Source of the DNA: Dillenia suffruticosa
Taxonomy: Eukaryota > Streptophyta > Magnoliopsida > Dilleniales > Dilleniaceae
Reading direction: 5' to 3'
Assembly: GCA_033439265.1 (NCBI GenBank)
Contig: JAVTVX010000005.1
Span: 5,652,001 to 5,716,000, forward strand
Length of the DNA stretch: 64,000 nucleotides
Shown here: piece after piece, positions 25,051 to 35,968 of the stretch
How positions within the stretch are numbered: position 1 is the first letter of the stretch
Layout: the number at the start of each line of letters is the position of its first letter
Translations under genes and position numbers: made by a program
Notes under the pieces: generated by a model
What the model saw: only the letters and a program-made list of their open reading frames with translations
What the model was told of the DNA's origin: nothing
Database searches by the model: none

Positions 25051-25092
25051 TTTTCAATATTGGTCAAGGATTCGTAAGTTCTGATACCAATT

Positions 25093-25166
25093 TGTTACAA
25101 CTCGGATATAGAAAGAATAGGAGAGAAAGAGAGAGAGATTAGAAAGAGAAGAAAGAGAAATAGAGA

Positions 25167-25248
<82 letters not shown>

Positions 25249-25448
25249 CAAGAGAGATAGAGAGATTTCATTATCATTCAATTCTATATTATATTACATG
25301 TATTGGATTATTATTTATATTAATATTTCTAACTAATTTTACTAACTATTTAGCCACTACAACTACTTACTAATAACCCAATAATTAACTACTAACTCTT
25401 TTTTACTAATCATGATTAATTATTAACCAATAGTTAATAGTTATTACA
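25093..25448 (-). repeat. LTR2 of the composite element
   Basis: 356 bp. It is longer than LTR1 and LTR3 because of an expanded GA microsatellite. The right end is mutated to TTATTACA. Confidence 0.85.
25169..25246 (+). repeat. (GA)n microsatellite within LTR2
   Basis: About 75 bp of near-pure GA. LTR1 and LTR3 have only short GA runs here. Open frames on either strand are artefacts. Confidence 0.95.
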
Positions 25449-26006
25449 ATATTTCTCTCCTTTGAGAACATTCTTGTTCTCAAGGATGGAAAACCGAGAA
25501 TTGATATTTGAATTCATGAATCTTGAACCAAGATTTGCATTTATGTTGAAAGATAAAATAATGAAAACGAATAATGATATAACTTGAGTTGCAATGAGAA
25601 TATTGGAAGAAATATAGAGATGAGGAAGCTTGAAGGAAATTTTTCTTAAACTTCTTTTTGGTAAAGGATTTTGTTCAATGACTATCGAACATTCAATATT
25701 TGGAGAAATTTGTAAAAACCCACCATCAACAACTTTTTTCTTGGACATGCAAGACCATTCTTTCTTGGACATGCAATATACTTCTTTCTTGGACATGCAA
25801 GACCATTCTTTCATGGACATGCAAGACCATTTTTTCATGGACATGCAAAACCCTTCTTTTTTGGACACTTGAAATCTTTCTACCCTCAATATTTCTTCAC
25901 TAGAAGTAAATAAAATGTGAGATTTAGAAAGTGATTCTATACTTTGTTTTTCCATGGGTTTTGATATTGTTTCATTTGCCACTTGATTTGTTTCATTGTT
26001 TTCCAA
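25449..26006 (-). CDS. Repeat-bearing open frame of the composite element, internal copy 2
   Basis: The frame, in the minus orientation, starts near 26006 (MENNETNQVANETISKPMEK) directly after the coiled-coil frame. Its middle has about six ~24-27 bp repeats encoding WSCMSKKE-like units, seen on the plus strand as TTCTTGGACATGCAAGACCA. The C-terminal part is hydrophobic and Leu/Ile-rich. It runs a few codons into LTR2. It has no recognised domain and may be a decayed continuation of a gag-like protein. Copy 1 of the same region is split by the CACTA element. Confidence 0.4.
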
Positions 26007-26018
26007 TTTCTTTTTATT

Positions 26019-26261
26019 TTATTGCTCCCTTTTCACCAAAGTGTTGATATCCTTATCGATATCCAACATTTTCAATATAGGTGTCATGAGAGCATCCATC
26101 GTTTTGCCACATTCATCAATTAATTGGTTCATTTCTTCTATTTTCTTGTGAACATGTGAATGAAATTTTTGCATTTCAATTTCTTGCCTTTTGAGACGTT
26201 CTTCGATGGCTTCATAGAAGGCTTTCTCTTCAATGGTTTCATACCTAATTTCTTCTACCAT
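26019..26261 (-). CDS. Coiled-coil protein of the composite element, internal copy 2
   Basis: An 80-codon frame starting MVEEIRYETIEEKAFYEAIE, nearly identical to the copy at 24790-25050. It sits just inside LTR3 after the degraded primer-binding site TGGTATCAAAAC. Conservation of the frame in both copies fits either recent duplication or past coding constraint. Confidence 0.55.
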   Translation of the reverse strand: MVEEIRYETIEEKAFYEAIEERLKRQEIEMQKFHSHVHKKIEEMNQLIDECGKTMDALMTPILKMLDIDKDINTLVKREQ

Positions 26262-26303
26262 TTTTCAATATTGGCAAAGGATTCGTAAGTTTTGATACCA
26301 ATT

Positions 26304-26634
26304 TGTTACAAGCCAAGTAGGATAGAGAAAAAATAGGAGAGAAGGAGAGAGAGATTAGAAAGAGAAGAAAGAGAAATTGAGAGAATTGAGAGAGAGAGAG
26401 AGATAGATTTAGAGATGGAGAGAGAGAGAATACAAGAGAGATAAAGAGAGATTTCATTATCATTCAATTTTATGTCACATTACATGTATTAGATTATTAT
26501 TTATACTAATATTTCTAACTAATTTCACTAACTATTTAGCCACTACAACTAACTATTAATAACTCAACAATTAATTATTAACTTTTTTTTACTAATCATG
26601 ATTAATTATTAACAAATGATTAATAGTTGTTATA
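26304..26634 (-). repeat. LTR3 of the composite element
   Basis: 331 bp and the 5' LTR in element orientation. The outer end is TGTTATA instead of TGTTACA, a C-to-T change. Confidence 0.82.
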
Positions 26635-26639
26635 CCGTG

Positions 26640-26730
26640 GCCGGAAGTGTTGCAAGTGATCCACTTGGAGCGTTCTACAGGTCAAGCTCCAACATGACTC
26701 GCACTAAACCGCATGCGGATAGAACTTGAA
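26640..26730 (+). other. Unidentified possibly coding sequence interrupted by the composite LTR element (right part)
   Basis: This continues the frame left open at 19954 (words MAGSVASDPLGAFYRSSSN, TRTKPHADRT) to a TGA at about 26727. The combined open stretch is roughly 78 codons. The family is not recognised. Confidence 0.35.
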
Positions 26731-28560
26731 TGAAACTACTTTGTAAGATTGCTTTGGTTTACATTTTTGTACAAAAGGAGGTCAAGAGGGAGAAAAGAAG
26801 TGGAAGAGAAAGCTCCTCTCCACCAAAACAAACAAAAAACAAAATAAAAAAAATGACTATTGATGCAGTACATACGATCAGCTGTTCACTTTTGGACTTA
26901 GGGCAACATGACCGTGGTGATCACAAATTTTTCTTGCCGATTGAGAACGAGTCAGTTCGATAATATAGTTCCATAAAATAGCTCAGGAAATTTTCTTTCA
27001 CAAAATAGCTCAGGAAATTTACTTTAACAATGGAGAAAGTCAAGTTTTAGTTCATTACGGTATCTCCGATTGGTGGTGGGTTTGACTGCAATAGGGCCTT
27101 CGACGACTATGTAAGCTTTTGCAACTTAGCTGCTATTCCAAACAGGTATTCAATGACCAAGCAGAACAGCCACTTGCTAACCGGCTGAAACGAGGCCGAT
27201 GTTGGTGAAATTTGATGTGTCGATGACAATTTATTTGCTCGGTTGAGTTTTTAGTATTTGGTGATTTTTTTTTCATTTTTTATAATGAGTATTTATTTTT
27301 CATTTATTTGAAAAGTTTTTCTATTTATCTTTCAATACAATAACTTAATAAAAGATCATCCAACTGTAATTTATAAAACTGATACAGAATCTATTGAAGT
27401 TGGAATTGAAACGAACACAAATCAGGAAGAACCAGAAGTATTTTGTTCTGAAGTATAATTTTTCAGCATAATGATGTGCTTTACAGCTCCTTGATTATCA
27501 AAAAAGCGAGACGGGACACCAACAATAATTTATAGTTCTGCATAATTACAAGAATTCCTCAATTATCAGAAATAGCTTACAAAAACCGGAACTAACAAGC
27601 ACTCGGTAATGGAACAACTGAATAGGTTCTCATAACCAAACAGACACTCGATAATTGAACAGTTGAACAGGTACTCGATAACCAAACCAAACAACAACTT
27701 GGTAACCAAACACAATAGAATAGGCACTCGTAACCAAATTGCCAAAAAGGGGCTGGTGTTTCCCGAACTACCAATAACCAAACAATCACTTGGTAATCGA
27801 ACCGTGATTCACACAACTGCTTCACTTTGGTTGGAATTGAAGTAGTTTATTACTTCGCTTTGGCTGAAATTAAACCCTAACCCAATGTTAACTTTCTTTC
27901 TTTAAAAAAAAATAGGGAACGCTTGGGGGATAGTGTTGTTGAAAGCTCATGATATATTATAATGAATTTATTAAATCTTCAAAGGCAAAAGAGCATGCTG
28001 AAAAGCCATTGGTGGATTCATACCCTTTATACATTCTGCTTGATCATAATAAATTGTTTAACCAATGATCATGGTAAGGATAAAGCAATTAAGTAATTAT
28101 TTATATATGAACGAGTGTTATATGAGATATTTATGGTTGCCTAATTGTACAGCGATATGCACGATTACATATTAGTCATCCTTCTTGGATGCTGTGTGAA
28201 CTGTAGAACTATTATTCCCTTCTTTTATGATTTATATATTCAAGGACTGAAATATGATTTTTCACTGTCTCGAAAAATGTTTTATTTGTAAGAAAGCATA
28301 TTTGTAATGCCTCTTGGAACTGCAATAGGTTGGGAAATAGCAAACATCTAACATTTTGCTGGGAAATAGGACCAAATAGCTGAAGGTGATTGCTCGTTGA
28401 TGAGTTAGAGTTGATATCGCTTGCTTAATTTTTCTTTACATTTTTGCTTGAGTAGCCCCATACTTTATTTAAACACGTACAATTATAACTCTATCGGCCA
28501 CATCACCCAATCTTTTAGAACCAAACTTCAACTTTGCATCGGGCGCAGTATACTCCTCCT
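26731..28560. other. Gene-free spacer with local repeats
   Basis: AAAATAGCTCAGGAAATTT is duplicated near 26975 and 27000. From about 27590 to 27800, degenerate ~30-bp units contain ACTCG(A/G)TAACCAAAC or ACTTGGTAA. Nothing else is supported. Confidence 0.5.
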
Positions 28561-29560
28561 AGTTGTTCATTAAGCTTGATCCATAGTCGAGCTATGACCA
28601 AGGGTAGAACTTGGGTGGGTTTTGCCCACACGCACCCAACCTGAAAATTTTTGTGCTTGGACCATGTTTTGTGGGCCTGGGTTGAACTCGGTTTGAGAAA
28701 ATCTAACTTGTCTCGGCAAGTCTCCATGAATCGAGTAACCCCTCATATTAAAAGACCAAAAATCGTGTGAAATGATCAAGCCTCAACAGGCCAAGCTCTA
28801 GGTTCATAACGGGAATTATTGTTTACGCAGACCATTTACACCTTGAAGACTCCATCATTAATATTATATTTTGTCATTTGTGAAAAGAGAAATTTATTAC
28901 ATTATGAAAATAATTATTTTTAAATTCTACTTTTCTTAGATTATGAACATTGTAGGTGACTAAAATAGCAAATTTGTCTAACTGAGCTGGGCAACAATTA
29001 TCAAATTATATTAGCCAAAATAGCAAAAAAAAAAAAAAAAAAAAAAATCTAATTCAAATTATTTTAGACATTATATCATTTATTTAAAAAATATATATTT
29101 TTCATTTTTCAACCAAAATATTGGAAATAGGCGGTAAATATAATAATAATTATTATTTTTTAAGTTATCACTATTCGTTGTAAAATGCCTAATCTTAATG
29201 GGTAAATTTAAAAGATTACAATTTTAATTTATAATCATGTATTGTGACATATCTTATAATCTCTTATTATTGTTCTTTAAAAATGCGATGATAACTTCAG
29301 TCCGATTTTCATTATATAGCAAGTTTACGAACTACTATTTAAATATTTTTGAATTTGAAATGGTCGTAAGAAAATTATATTCAAAGTTACTCGTAGGACA
29401 AATTTTTATTAATTCACAGCTACTTTTTTATATAAAAGAGAATACTATTGTTTTTAGTCGAAAGTGGTTACTTTTCACATTTTAATATGTTTAATTAATG
29501 TTAATTAATCTAAGTTAACACCATCTTAAACAGCCAACAACATTTCCTGTGACAAAAAAA
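28561..29560. repeat. 3'-flank module copy 2 (upstream of gene B)
   Basis: A diverged relative of the flank after gene A: ATTAAAAGACCAAAAATCG, GATCAAGCCTCAACAGG, CTTAGATTATGAACATTGTAGG and AATTTGTCTAACTGAGCTGGGCAACA correspond to blocks in copy 1. It contains a 30-bp poly-A and no gene. Confidence 0.55.
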
Positions 29561-29565
29561 TTCGG

Positions 29566-29660
29566 TGAAGGTAACCAATCAAAGTGACTGTTGGCTTTCT
29601 CTTGCAATAAATTTGGATCTCTGTTTGCTCTAGAAAGGTAGAGCAGATTCAAAGCCCTTA
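29566..29660 (+). promoter_or_regulatory. Promoter copy P2, ahead of pseudogene B
   Basis: AACCAATCAAAGTGACTGTTGG aligns with the gene C promoter (CCAAT at 29575-29579). The TATA box is degraded to CAATAAAT (29605-29612). CAAAGCCCTTATCT near 29650 also matches the gene C leader. Confidence 0.6.
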
Positions 29661-30173
29661 TCTCGTCCGCAATCGCCATTCACTTCTACTTTTGCGATGT
29701 TCCTAATTCTGATTTCAAGTTAAGTCATTTGTTCTTAAAAGTCACTGCTCTCTTCCCCCCGGCGATTCAAAATTTCTGGAAAAAACTAACACAGGCTCTG
29801 ATCGGGTGTTAATCTTTCTTTTTTTATGGGGGGGGGGTGTCAATCCGATAAGTTTAATTTTCAAGAATTTTTTGTTGTTAAATTAATCACATTATATATC
29901 ATGAATTTGAGAAGACATAGCTTTTAATCCCCATGTCTTAGAATTTGTTGTTGTTTCTTTCGTGAAATTATCTTACTATATGTAATTTATAGTTATTATG
30001 GAATATTTGCCTCTACATTTTTTTTTTGAAAAAATTTAAAATGGAAATGAAATGCGTTTCCCCATAATTGCAATCAAGAATATTTTATGTTTCCCTTGTA
30101 TTTCCCATCTAATTAGTATTTGAGCAATTGTATTTTATTCGGATTGGTCAGCATTTTAAGTGAAGTCATGCCT
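29661..30173 (+). other. Leader region of pseudogene B
   Basis: This corresponds to the 5' leader of gene C. Just before the start codon it reads AAGTGAAGTCATGCCTATG, against AAGTGAAGTCATAGCTATG in gene C. Confidence 0.5.
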
Positions 30174-31386
30174 ATGGTATAAGTTTCAAATACCACAGTT
30201 CATGAAGTTCTAAGGGGGTCAGACAACTACAAAATTTGGAGCAGTAAATTTTAAGATTTGGCATCAGAAAAGTACCATGGTTTTGCAAATTATTTCCTCA
30301 GCCTGTGAACCTGACAAATCCCGCCAAGTTCTTGAATACGAATCGGCCAAAGATGCTTGGGATGCTCTAAAAGGTGACTTTCAGAATTTGAAATCACCGA
30401 TGGGGCCGGCAATCAATGGCAATGGAGTAGATAACCCTCTTTATGCAAGACTCTTGATGGCAGTCTTGCACGATAATTGGGATGCAATAAAAGTTATCCA
30501 TGACGACAACCGTAAGCTGAAGACTGCACAAATTTCACCTCAAGGGAAAACAGTACTTCATCTTGCAGTCGAAGGAGGACATTTAGATCTTGCGAAGGAG
30601 CTGTTGATGTGGGAACACATTAGAGTATGCCCGTTATGACACCCAAGTAGTGTCATGGGTATCCGTGACGTTACCTGGTCAAACCGAGCTCAATCTCGGG
30701 CTCGGGCTCGGGCTCGGGCTTGGCCTCCAATTGTGTCGATCTCGAAATCTCAACGAGATATCGAAAATCTATTAATTTTATTTTTAAAAAATAATTTATA
30801 TATATAATTATATTTTGTAAATAATTTTTTTTATGTAAAATTACATTTATAAATATATTCTTTCAAATATATTATTCATACTAACCAACGATATTATACA
30901 ATGACACTATCCGACAACACTACCCGACGACACTTCAACCTCAAGCAAGCTCGAGCTCAAGCTCAAAAAATTCAAACTCAACGAGCTCAAGCTCGAGCCC
31001 ACCTAAATAACACTAGAGCTGAGTTCGGGTATCAATACTATCCAACTCGACTCGAGTGTCATAACCCTCCTACATTAGACCAAGACTTGGAGGCGGAAGA
31101 TACTGATGGTTGCACAGCTTTAGCTATTGCCGCTCAAGGTGGGTATGGAGAGATTGCAAAGTTATTGATTTCGAGGAATGGACAACTGGCTGAGCTCAAA
31201 ACAAAGAGCGGCGCACTCCCTGTTGAATTGGCTTCGACAATTGCCCATGCTGATTTGATCCGCTTTCTTTACGATCATACTCCTCGTGGCTACTTTCACC
31301 CGAAGATGGACACTGGCTAGTTTAGCAATGGTGCTGCTCTTGTTACTAATTGCATCATTGCCAATCTATATTGTCCTTCAAATCGA
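30174..31386 (+). pseudogene. Gene B, 5' part: gag-like exon and ankyrin exon, broken
   Basis: Aligned to gene C, the start is ATG 30174, followed at once by TAA 30180-30182 and another TAA in the first 30 codons. The gag-like words VHEVLRGSDNYKIW and SAKDAWDALKG are readable. Ankyrin repeats follow (GKTVLHLAVEGGHLDLAKEL; after the MITE, DGCTALAIAAQGGYGEIAKL and GALPVELAS). A 447-bp MITE splits the ankyrin exon, a frame change occurs just before it, and a TAG ends the frame near 31320. The 3' exons of the same gene lie 12 kb downstream at 43483-45390. Not expected to give a full-length protein. Confidence 0.82.
30626..31072. mobile_element. hAT-type MITE in the ankyrin exon of gene B (447 bp)
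   Basis: The terminal inverted repeats are TATGCCCGTTATGACAC and, from the other end, TAGGAGGGTTATGACAC (13 of 17 match). CATTAGAG (30618-30625) and CATTAGAC (31073-31080) are an 8-bp target-site duplication with one change. The subterminal regions are rich in GCTCGGGCTCGGG and GAGCTCAAGCTCGAG. It is related to the element at 51448-51886. Confidence 0.85.
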
Positions 31387-31541
31387 GTATGCGACAATTG
31401 TCACGTTATCTCAAAATACGGATGAGTTAAACCCGCATACCAAAATATCACAAGACATTCATCGATATCTATCTATTTTCTAACATAATCCAACATTTTT
31501 AAACAAAACAACATGTATTCATCACATAACAAAAGAACCAT
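31387..31541 (+). other. Remnant of gene B intron, or older repeat, left of the Gypsy element
   Basis: AT-rich sequence between the end of the ankyrin exon and the Gypsy 5' LTR. It carries no recognised feature except the left target-site copy ACCAT at its end. Confidence 0.5.
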
Positions 31542-32816
31542 TAATAATGTGCAAAATTGTTAATTTTAATATTGATATTATGGTTTGATTTTGAATTGAT
31601 TAGTGCTCTAATGGATAGTTTTATGACTTTTTATTTTTAGGGAATCAAAATTGGAAATTGGATAAAATAGGTTTAAGGAGGCAATTTTGGAGTTAAATGG
31701 TTCAAGACATTAAATTTGGGCCTACAAAAGAAAGGAAGAAGTCTCTAAAGTGGAAGATTTATTTTAAAAATTTTACTTCAAGTAAAATTGTTTAAAAGAG
31801 TTAATTGTTTCACATTTTTTAGGAGAGAATTTTTTTTTGAAATCCAGGTCACAATAAGAAAACTTCTAATTCACTTCTCACGGCACTATTCATATATATC
31901 AACAAGACAAGGGAGGCGGCTGCAAGTTCTTCCCTTTCTTCAAGACCAAATTAATTTTTTTTTCTTTTTCTTTTAGTTTTTCATAAAGAACCCACCACCA
32001 TAGTTTTTTCCTTCTAATTCAAGAAGAATTTTTATTCAATTATTTTCACTGTAGGGTTATATGCTTCATTTAATTTCTTGTCATTCTAATTCAAATATTT
32101 GTTGATTCTTGATTTATTTATATGAAAAATTGGTATTGTTTAATCTGATAATTTAATTCAATATTAATTTTTTCTATTACTATTCATGATTTCAGTGATC
32201 CGTAATTATTATTAATGAATGATACAAATAGTAACTATATTATTTATATTTATGGATCTTTTACCAATATTCATTATAACCTAAAAAATCAATGGAGCAA
32301 AATTAAATAATTGCGACTATCCCAATTATTTTTATTTTGATTTAACTATTTTCATAAAACTTAATAATATCATTATATTGATACAGAACGCTATCATATC
32401 CAGTCGATTCATAAGTTTTGATTGAATGCTGGATTTGGTCAATTAATTTAAGAAAATACAAGATTTATTACGATTATCTGATAAATCTAAGGTTAAATAG
32501 TTGAACTGCAAAAATAATATTTTTTAACCCATGATCAGTGAAACAATTGAATGTGTGAACTCTTGGATCAGAGTTTGGTAGATTGAATTTCTTTTCTAAT
32601 TTTTAATATTTTTGTATTGTTGATTTGTTTTTTAATTTTAGATTATTAATTTTTTATTTAGAAATTTATATAATAAACCCCCTATTTTATTTAGCAATAA
32701 CTAAGAAGTCAAATTAATTTAGTTTTCGTGGAATTCGACTTGATACCGCTATTTCTGTAAATTTGTTTGTATTGGGAGAATCGGTATTAATTTTAGGGTT
32801 TTGACAAACTCGTCCA
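31542..32816 (+). repeat. Gypsy 5' LTR (1275 bp)
   Basis: It starts TAATAATGTGC (the TG mutated to TA) and ends CTCGTCCA. It aligns along its length to 37457-38755 with many substitutions and small indels, so the insertion is not recent. Confidence 0.93.
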
Positions 32817-32821
32817 AAATT

Positions 32822-32838
32822 TGGTGCCATTGTCGAAG
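32822..32838 (+). other. Gypsy primer-binding site
   Basis: TGGTGCCATTGTCGAAG starts 5 bp after the LTR. Differences from TGGCGCCGTTGCCGGGG are all transitions, several of them at CpG positions. Confidence 0.7.
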
Positions 32839-32902
32839 AACTACATTAATTTCTTAGTTTGTACTTTTCACTTATTTACTAATTTTTTACGAGGAAAAAA
32901 AA

Positions 32903-33867
32903 ATGACAAATCGTCAAAGGACTCTGAAAGAGTTAGTTGCACCAATTTTGAACCAATAATCCTTGTGCATTGAGTACCCAACTCTTGAGGTATCATTCGA
33001 ACTCAAATTTGATTTGATTCACTTATTTCCTATTTGTCATAGTCTTCCAGGTAAAGATTCACATAAACACTTGAAGGAATTCCATGTTGTCTACTCGAGT
33101 ATGAAGCCCGAAGGTGTGACCGAGAAACAGATAAAATTGAGATCCTTTCCTTTTTTCCTAAAGGATAAGACGAAAGATTGGTTGTACTATCTACCTTTCG
33201 GTTCAATAAATACACGGAATAGAATGCAGAGATTATTTTTAAAAAAAAATCTAGTATCTAGGGCTGCCAACATCAGAAAGAAAATATGTGAGATTAGACA
33301 GATTCGCGGAGAGACGATGTATAAATATTTTGAGATATTCAAACAACTTTGTGCTAGTTGCCCACATTATCAAATACCGGATCAGTTCTTGATTCAATAT
33401 TTTTATGAAGGACTTCTACTCATGGATAAGAGTATGATAGATACAGCCAGTAGAGGAGATTTGGTCAATAAAACCCCTGAAGAAGCCATACAGTTAATTT
33501 CAAACATGATAGAAAATTTTTAACAATTTGGGATGAGAGTGGATGAAATTACAAAACGTGTCAATGAGGAAAATTACTAAAATCTTGAAAATCAAATTCT
33601 GAACTTACTACTTTGGTTCGTCAGTTGGCTGTAGGGCAAATGCAAGCAACCAAAGTTTGTGACATATGCTCAATTCTAGGGCATCCTACGGATATGTATT
33701 CATCCTTACAAGAATATTCCACTCAACAAGTAAATGTCGTAGAAGGATTTCCTGGTCAACCTCAACGTTCGTATGATCCCTTCTCCAGCTATTATAATCC
33801 TGGATGGAAAGATCATCCAAATTTGAGCTTTGGAAACCAAGGAGAACAGATAAGATATCTACCTTAA
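32903..33867 (+). pseudogene. Gypsy gag, interrupted
   Basis: It begins at ATG 32903 (MTNRQRTLKELVAPILNQ), with TAA at 32957-32959 where Gln is usual. The main gag domain follows (HKHLKEFHVVYSSM, KDKTKDWLYYLPFGSI, SRAANIRKKICEIRQIRGET) to a stop at 33521. A further stop and a frame change precede 33613-33867, which carries the zinc-knuckle region CDICSILGHPTDMY, whose last Cys is Tyr, and a Gln-rich tail. In intact relatives these form one gag protein that packages element RNA. Confidence 0.88.
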
Positions 33868-34062
33868 TATTTCAACAGACCAACACCCGCACTTGCACAA
33901 TCTTCCAATTCAGGTATGTCTTTAAAAGATATTGTAAAGGCTCTAACAACTAACACTCAACAATTTCAACATGAAATGAGAGTGAGTATACAGAATTTGG
34001 AGCACCAGATTTCCCAACTAGCGACCTTAGTTAGCAGGTTGAAGATATAAAATTCTAAAAAA

Positions 34063-34884
34063 TTGCCCTTACAAATGGTAGTAAATCCCAAAGAGAACAT
34101 TAGCGCAATAATATTGAGAAGTGAGAAGGAACTTCATTTGAGCTTTACTCCATCTAAGAAAGTGGATGAAGGGAATGATATGGACAGAGAAGATGAACGC
34201 AAGCAAGAAAATTCAATCAAGGTAACATCCAAGTCTTCTTTGCCTAATACTTATAATACAATTGTGCTACCTTTTCCTTGTAGGTTTGAGGAATCCAAGA
34301 TGGAAGAATACGAGAAGGAAGTGGGGAAGCTAAGAGGTGATGACATGGGTAAGAACGTGTCTGATATTATCAAGAGAACTTTATCGGAAAAATATGCAGA
34401 TTCAGGTATATTCACTCTACCTTGTGTTATTGGTAAGAAAAAAATGGAGTATACCATACTAGATTTAGGAGCACCTGTTAACATCATGCTTTTTTCAATT
34501 TATAGTGCTTTGAAACTTGGTCCCATAAAAGAAACTGGAGTTATTATTCAGTTAGCTGACCATTTTGATACTTATCCGGAGGGGATTGTTGAAAATATTT
34601 TGGTGCAGATTAACGAATTAATTTTTTCAACTGATTTTTACATCTTGAAAATAGAAAGAGACGCTATTATAGATTCAACTCCACTTTTATTAGGACGACC
34701 ATTTATGAAGACGACAAAGACTAAAATAGATGTGGATGAGGGTACTCTTTCTTTCGAGTTTGACGGCGAGATTGTTAAATTTTTTACTTTTGATCCTATG
34801 AAGTACTCAAATAAGTGTCAATCAATTTGTTCTGATGATATTTTTTATTTAATTGTGCAGGAAATTTGTGAAAAAAAAATGTGA
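34063..34884 (+). pseudogene. Gypsy aspartic protease region
   Basis: Open for 273 codons. A charged linker is followed by CVIGKKKMEYTILDLGAP with the catalytic motif as DLGA. Downstream are the conserved STPLLLGRPFMKT and KIDVDEGTLSFEFDGE. It is fused to the C-terminal part of gag in intact relatives. The stop at 34884 is followed by non-coding sequence rather than reverse transcriptase. Confidence 0.85.
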
Positions 34885-35931
34885 TATAGATTTTGAATTG
34901 AATGCATAATTAGATACGAATGGAGAGTTATATGAGCCTCCCAAAGTAAAGTTGATGCCTTCTTAAAGAGAAACAAGTGAACGTCGAGCATAAAAACGTT
35001 AAATAATTACGTTTGTTGGGAGGCAACCCAAACAGTTCTAAGAGTTTGCTTTTGTTGATTATAGATTTTTTATTTAATTTGGATATTATCTAGTAACATT
35101 TATTTCTTTTATTTATTGATTTATTTTTTAGGTTCCTAAGAGGAAAAATTCTAAGAGTTGCACTTATCCAAATCAAGAGTCAGACGGAGCAATTGAGACA
35201 AAATCGGGCAGAAACAGTCTCTCCTTTAAGGCGTGATCACGCGGTTTTCAGCAATGGAATTCAAAAAATCAGGCAGAAGCAGTTATCCACTTAAGGCATG
35301 ATCACGCGATTTTTGGCAACAAAAAAGGAGGTTGAAAGGCTTTCCATTGCTTTGTCCTTTTCGATTTCCACCCATTGCTCCTAAATCGCAAACCTTAATC
35401 AACCCTCACAACGTCATCATCGACCGAAGGGCTTTGTTTCATTCTCCATATATCGATCACCACCATAATCAATTGAAGGTTTTTCCCATGCCCAATCACC
35501 TTTTTCGATTGAAACCCTAGGTTTCGCTTTGTGTGTCTCCATCATCGCAGTCCTTAATCAATCGAAGGTCTGTACCCACATTCCAAATTTTGCTACGACC
35601 TAAATCCATCGATGGGGAAGAAAAGGGTTACTAAACATAGTATGGACTTCGAGATCGACAACTTGTTTCATCACCACCCGAAGTGCCATCCTAACGAGTA
35701 AGAATTGCAAACCCCTGTAGGGAGCCAATTTCACTTTCCTCCGATGATTAACCATCTCCATCTGCAACTTCTTCCATGCAATCATTCCCACAAATCCCCT
35801 CGCTCCTTTCAAACCAACAAACATCACCACCCTAGGGGAGTTTTCTTTCTTTTCTCTTTTTTCATTGTCTTACTTTTATATATTGCATTAGAGTGATTTT
35901 ATGAGTGTTGCTGCTAGTATAAAGTTGTGCT

Positions 35932-35968
<37 letters not shown>

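Larger units (their letters stand above)
19960..26634 (-). mobile_element. Three-LTR composite of a non-autonomous LTR retrotransposon
   Basis: The order on the plus strand is LTR1 (19960-20292), internal copy 1 (20293-25092, carrying a nested CACTA element), LTR2 (25093-25448), internal copy 2 (25449-26303) and LTR3 (26304-26634). Orientation is minus: TGGTATCAGAAC, a tRNA-Met primer-binding site, follows LTR2 on the minus strand, and purine tracts such as AAAGGAGAGAAATAT precede the LTRs. The outer flanks are CCATG (19955-19959) and CCGTG (26635-26639), a target-site duplication with one transition, so one insertion later gained an extra internal-LTR unit by unequal recombination. There is no protease, reverse transcriptase or integrase. 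Confidence 0.85.

Noticed and set aside
31788-31976. Open frame in the Gypsy LTR
   Set aside because: It is inside LTR sequence, is not conserved in the other LTR and has no domain.
35332-35896. Open frames downstream of the Gypsy protease
   Set aside because: Considered as a possible env-like ORF, but they are short, overlap in both strands and have no signal peptide or membrane pattern.
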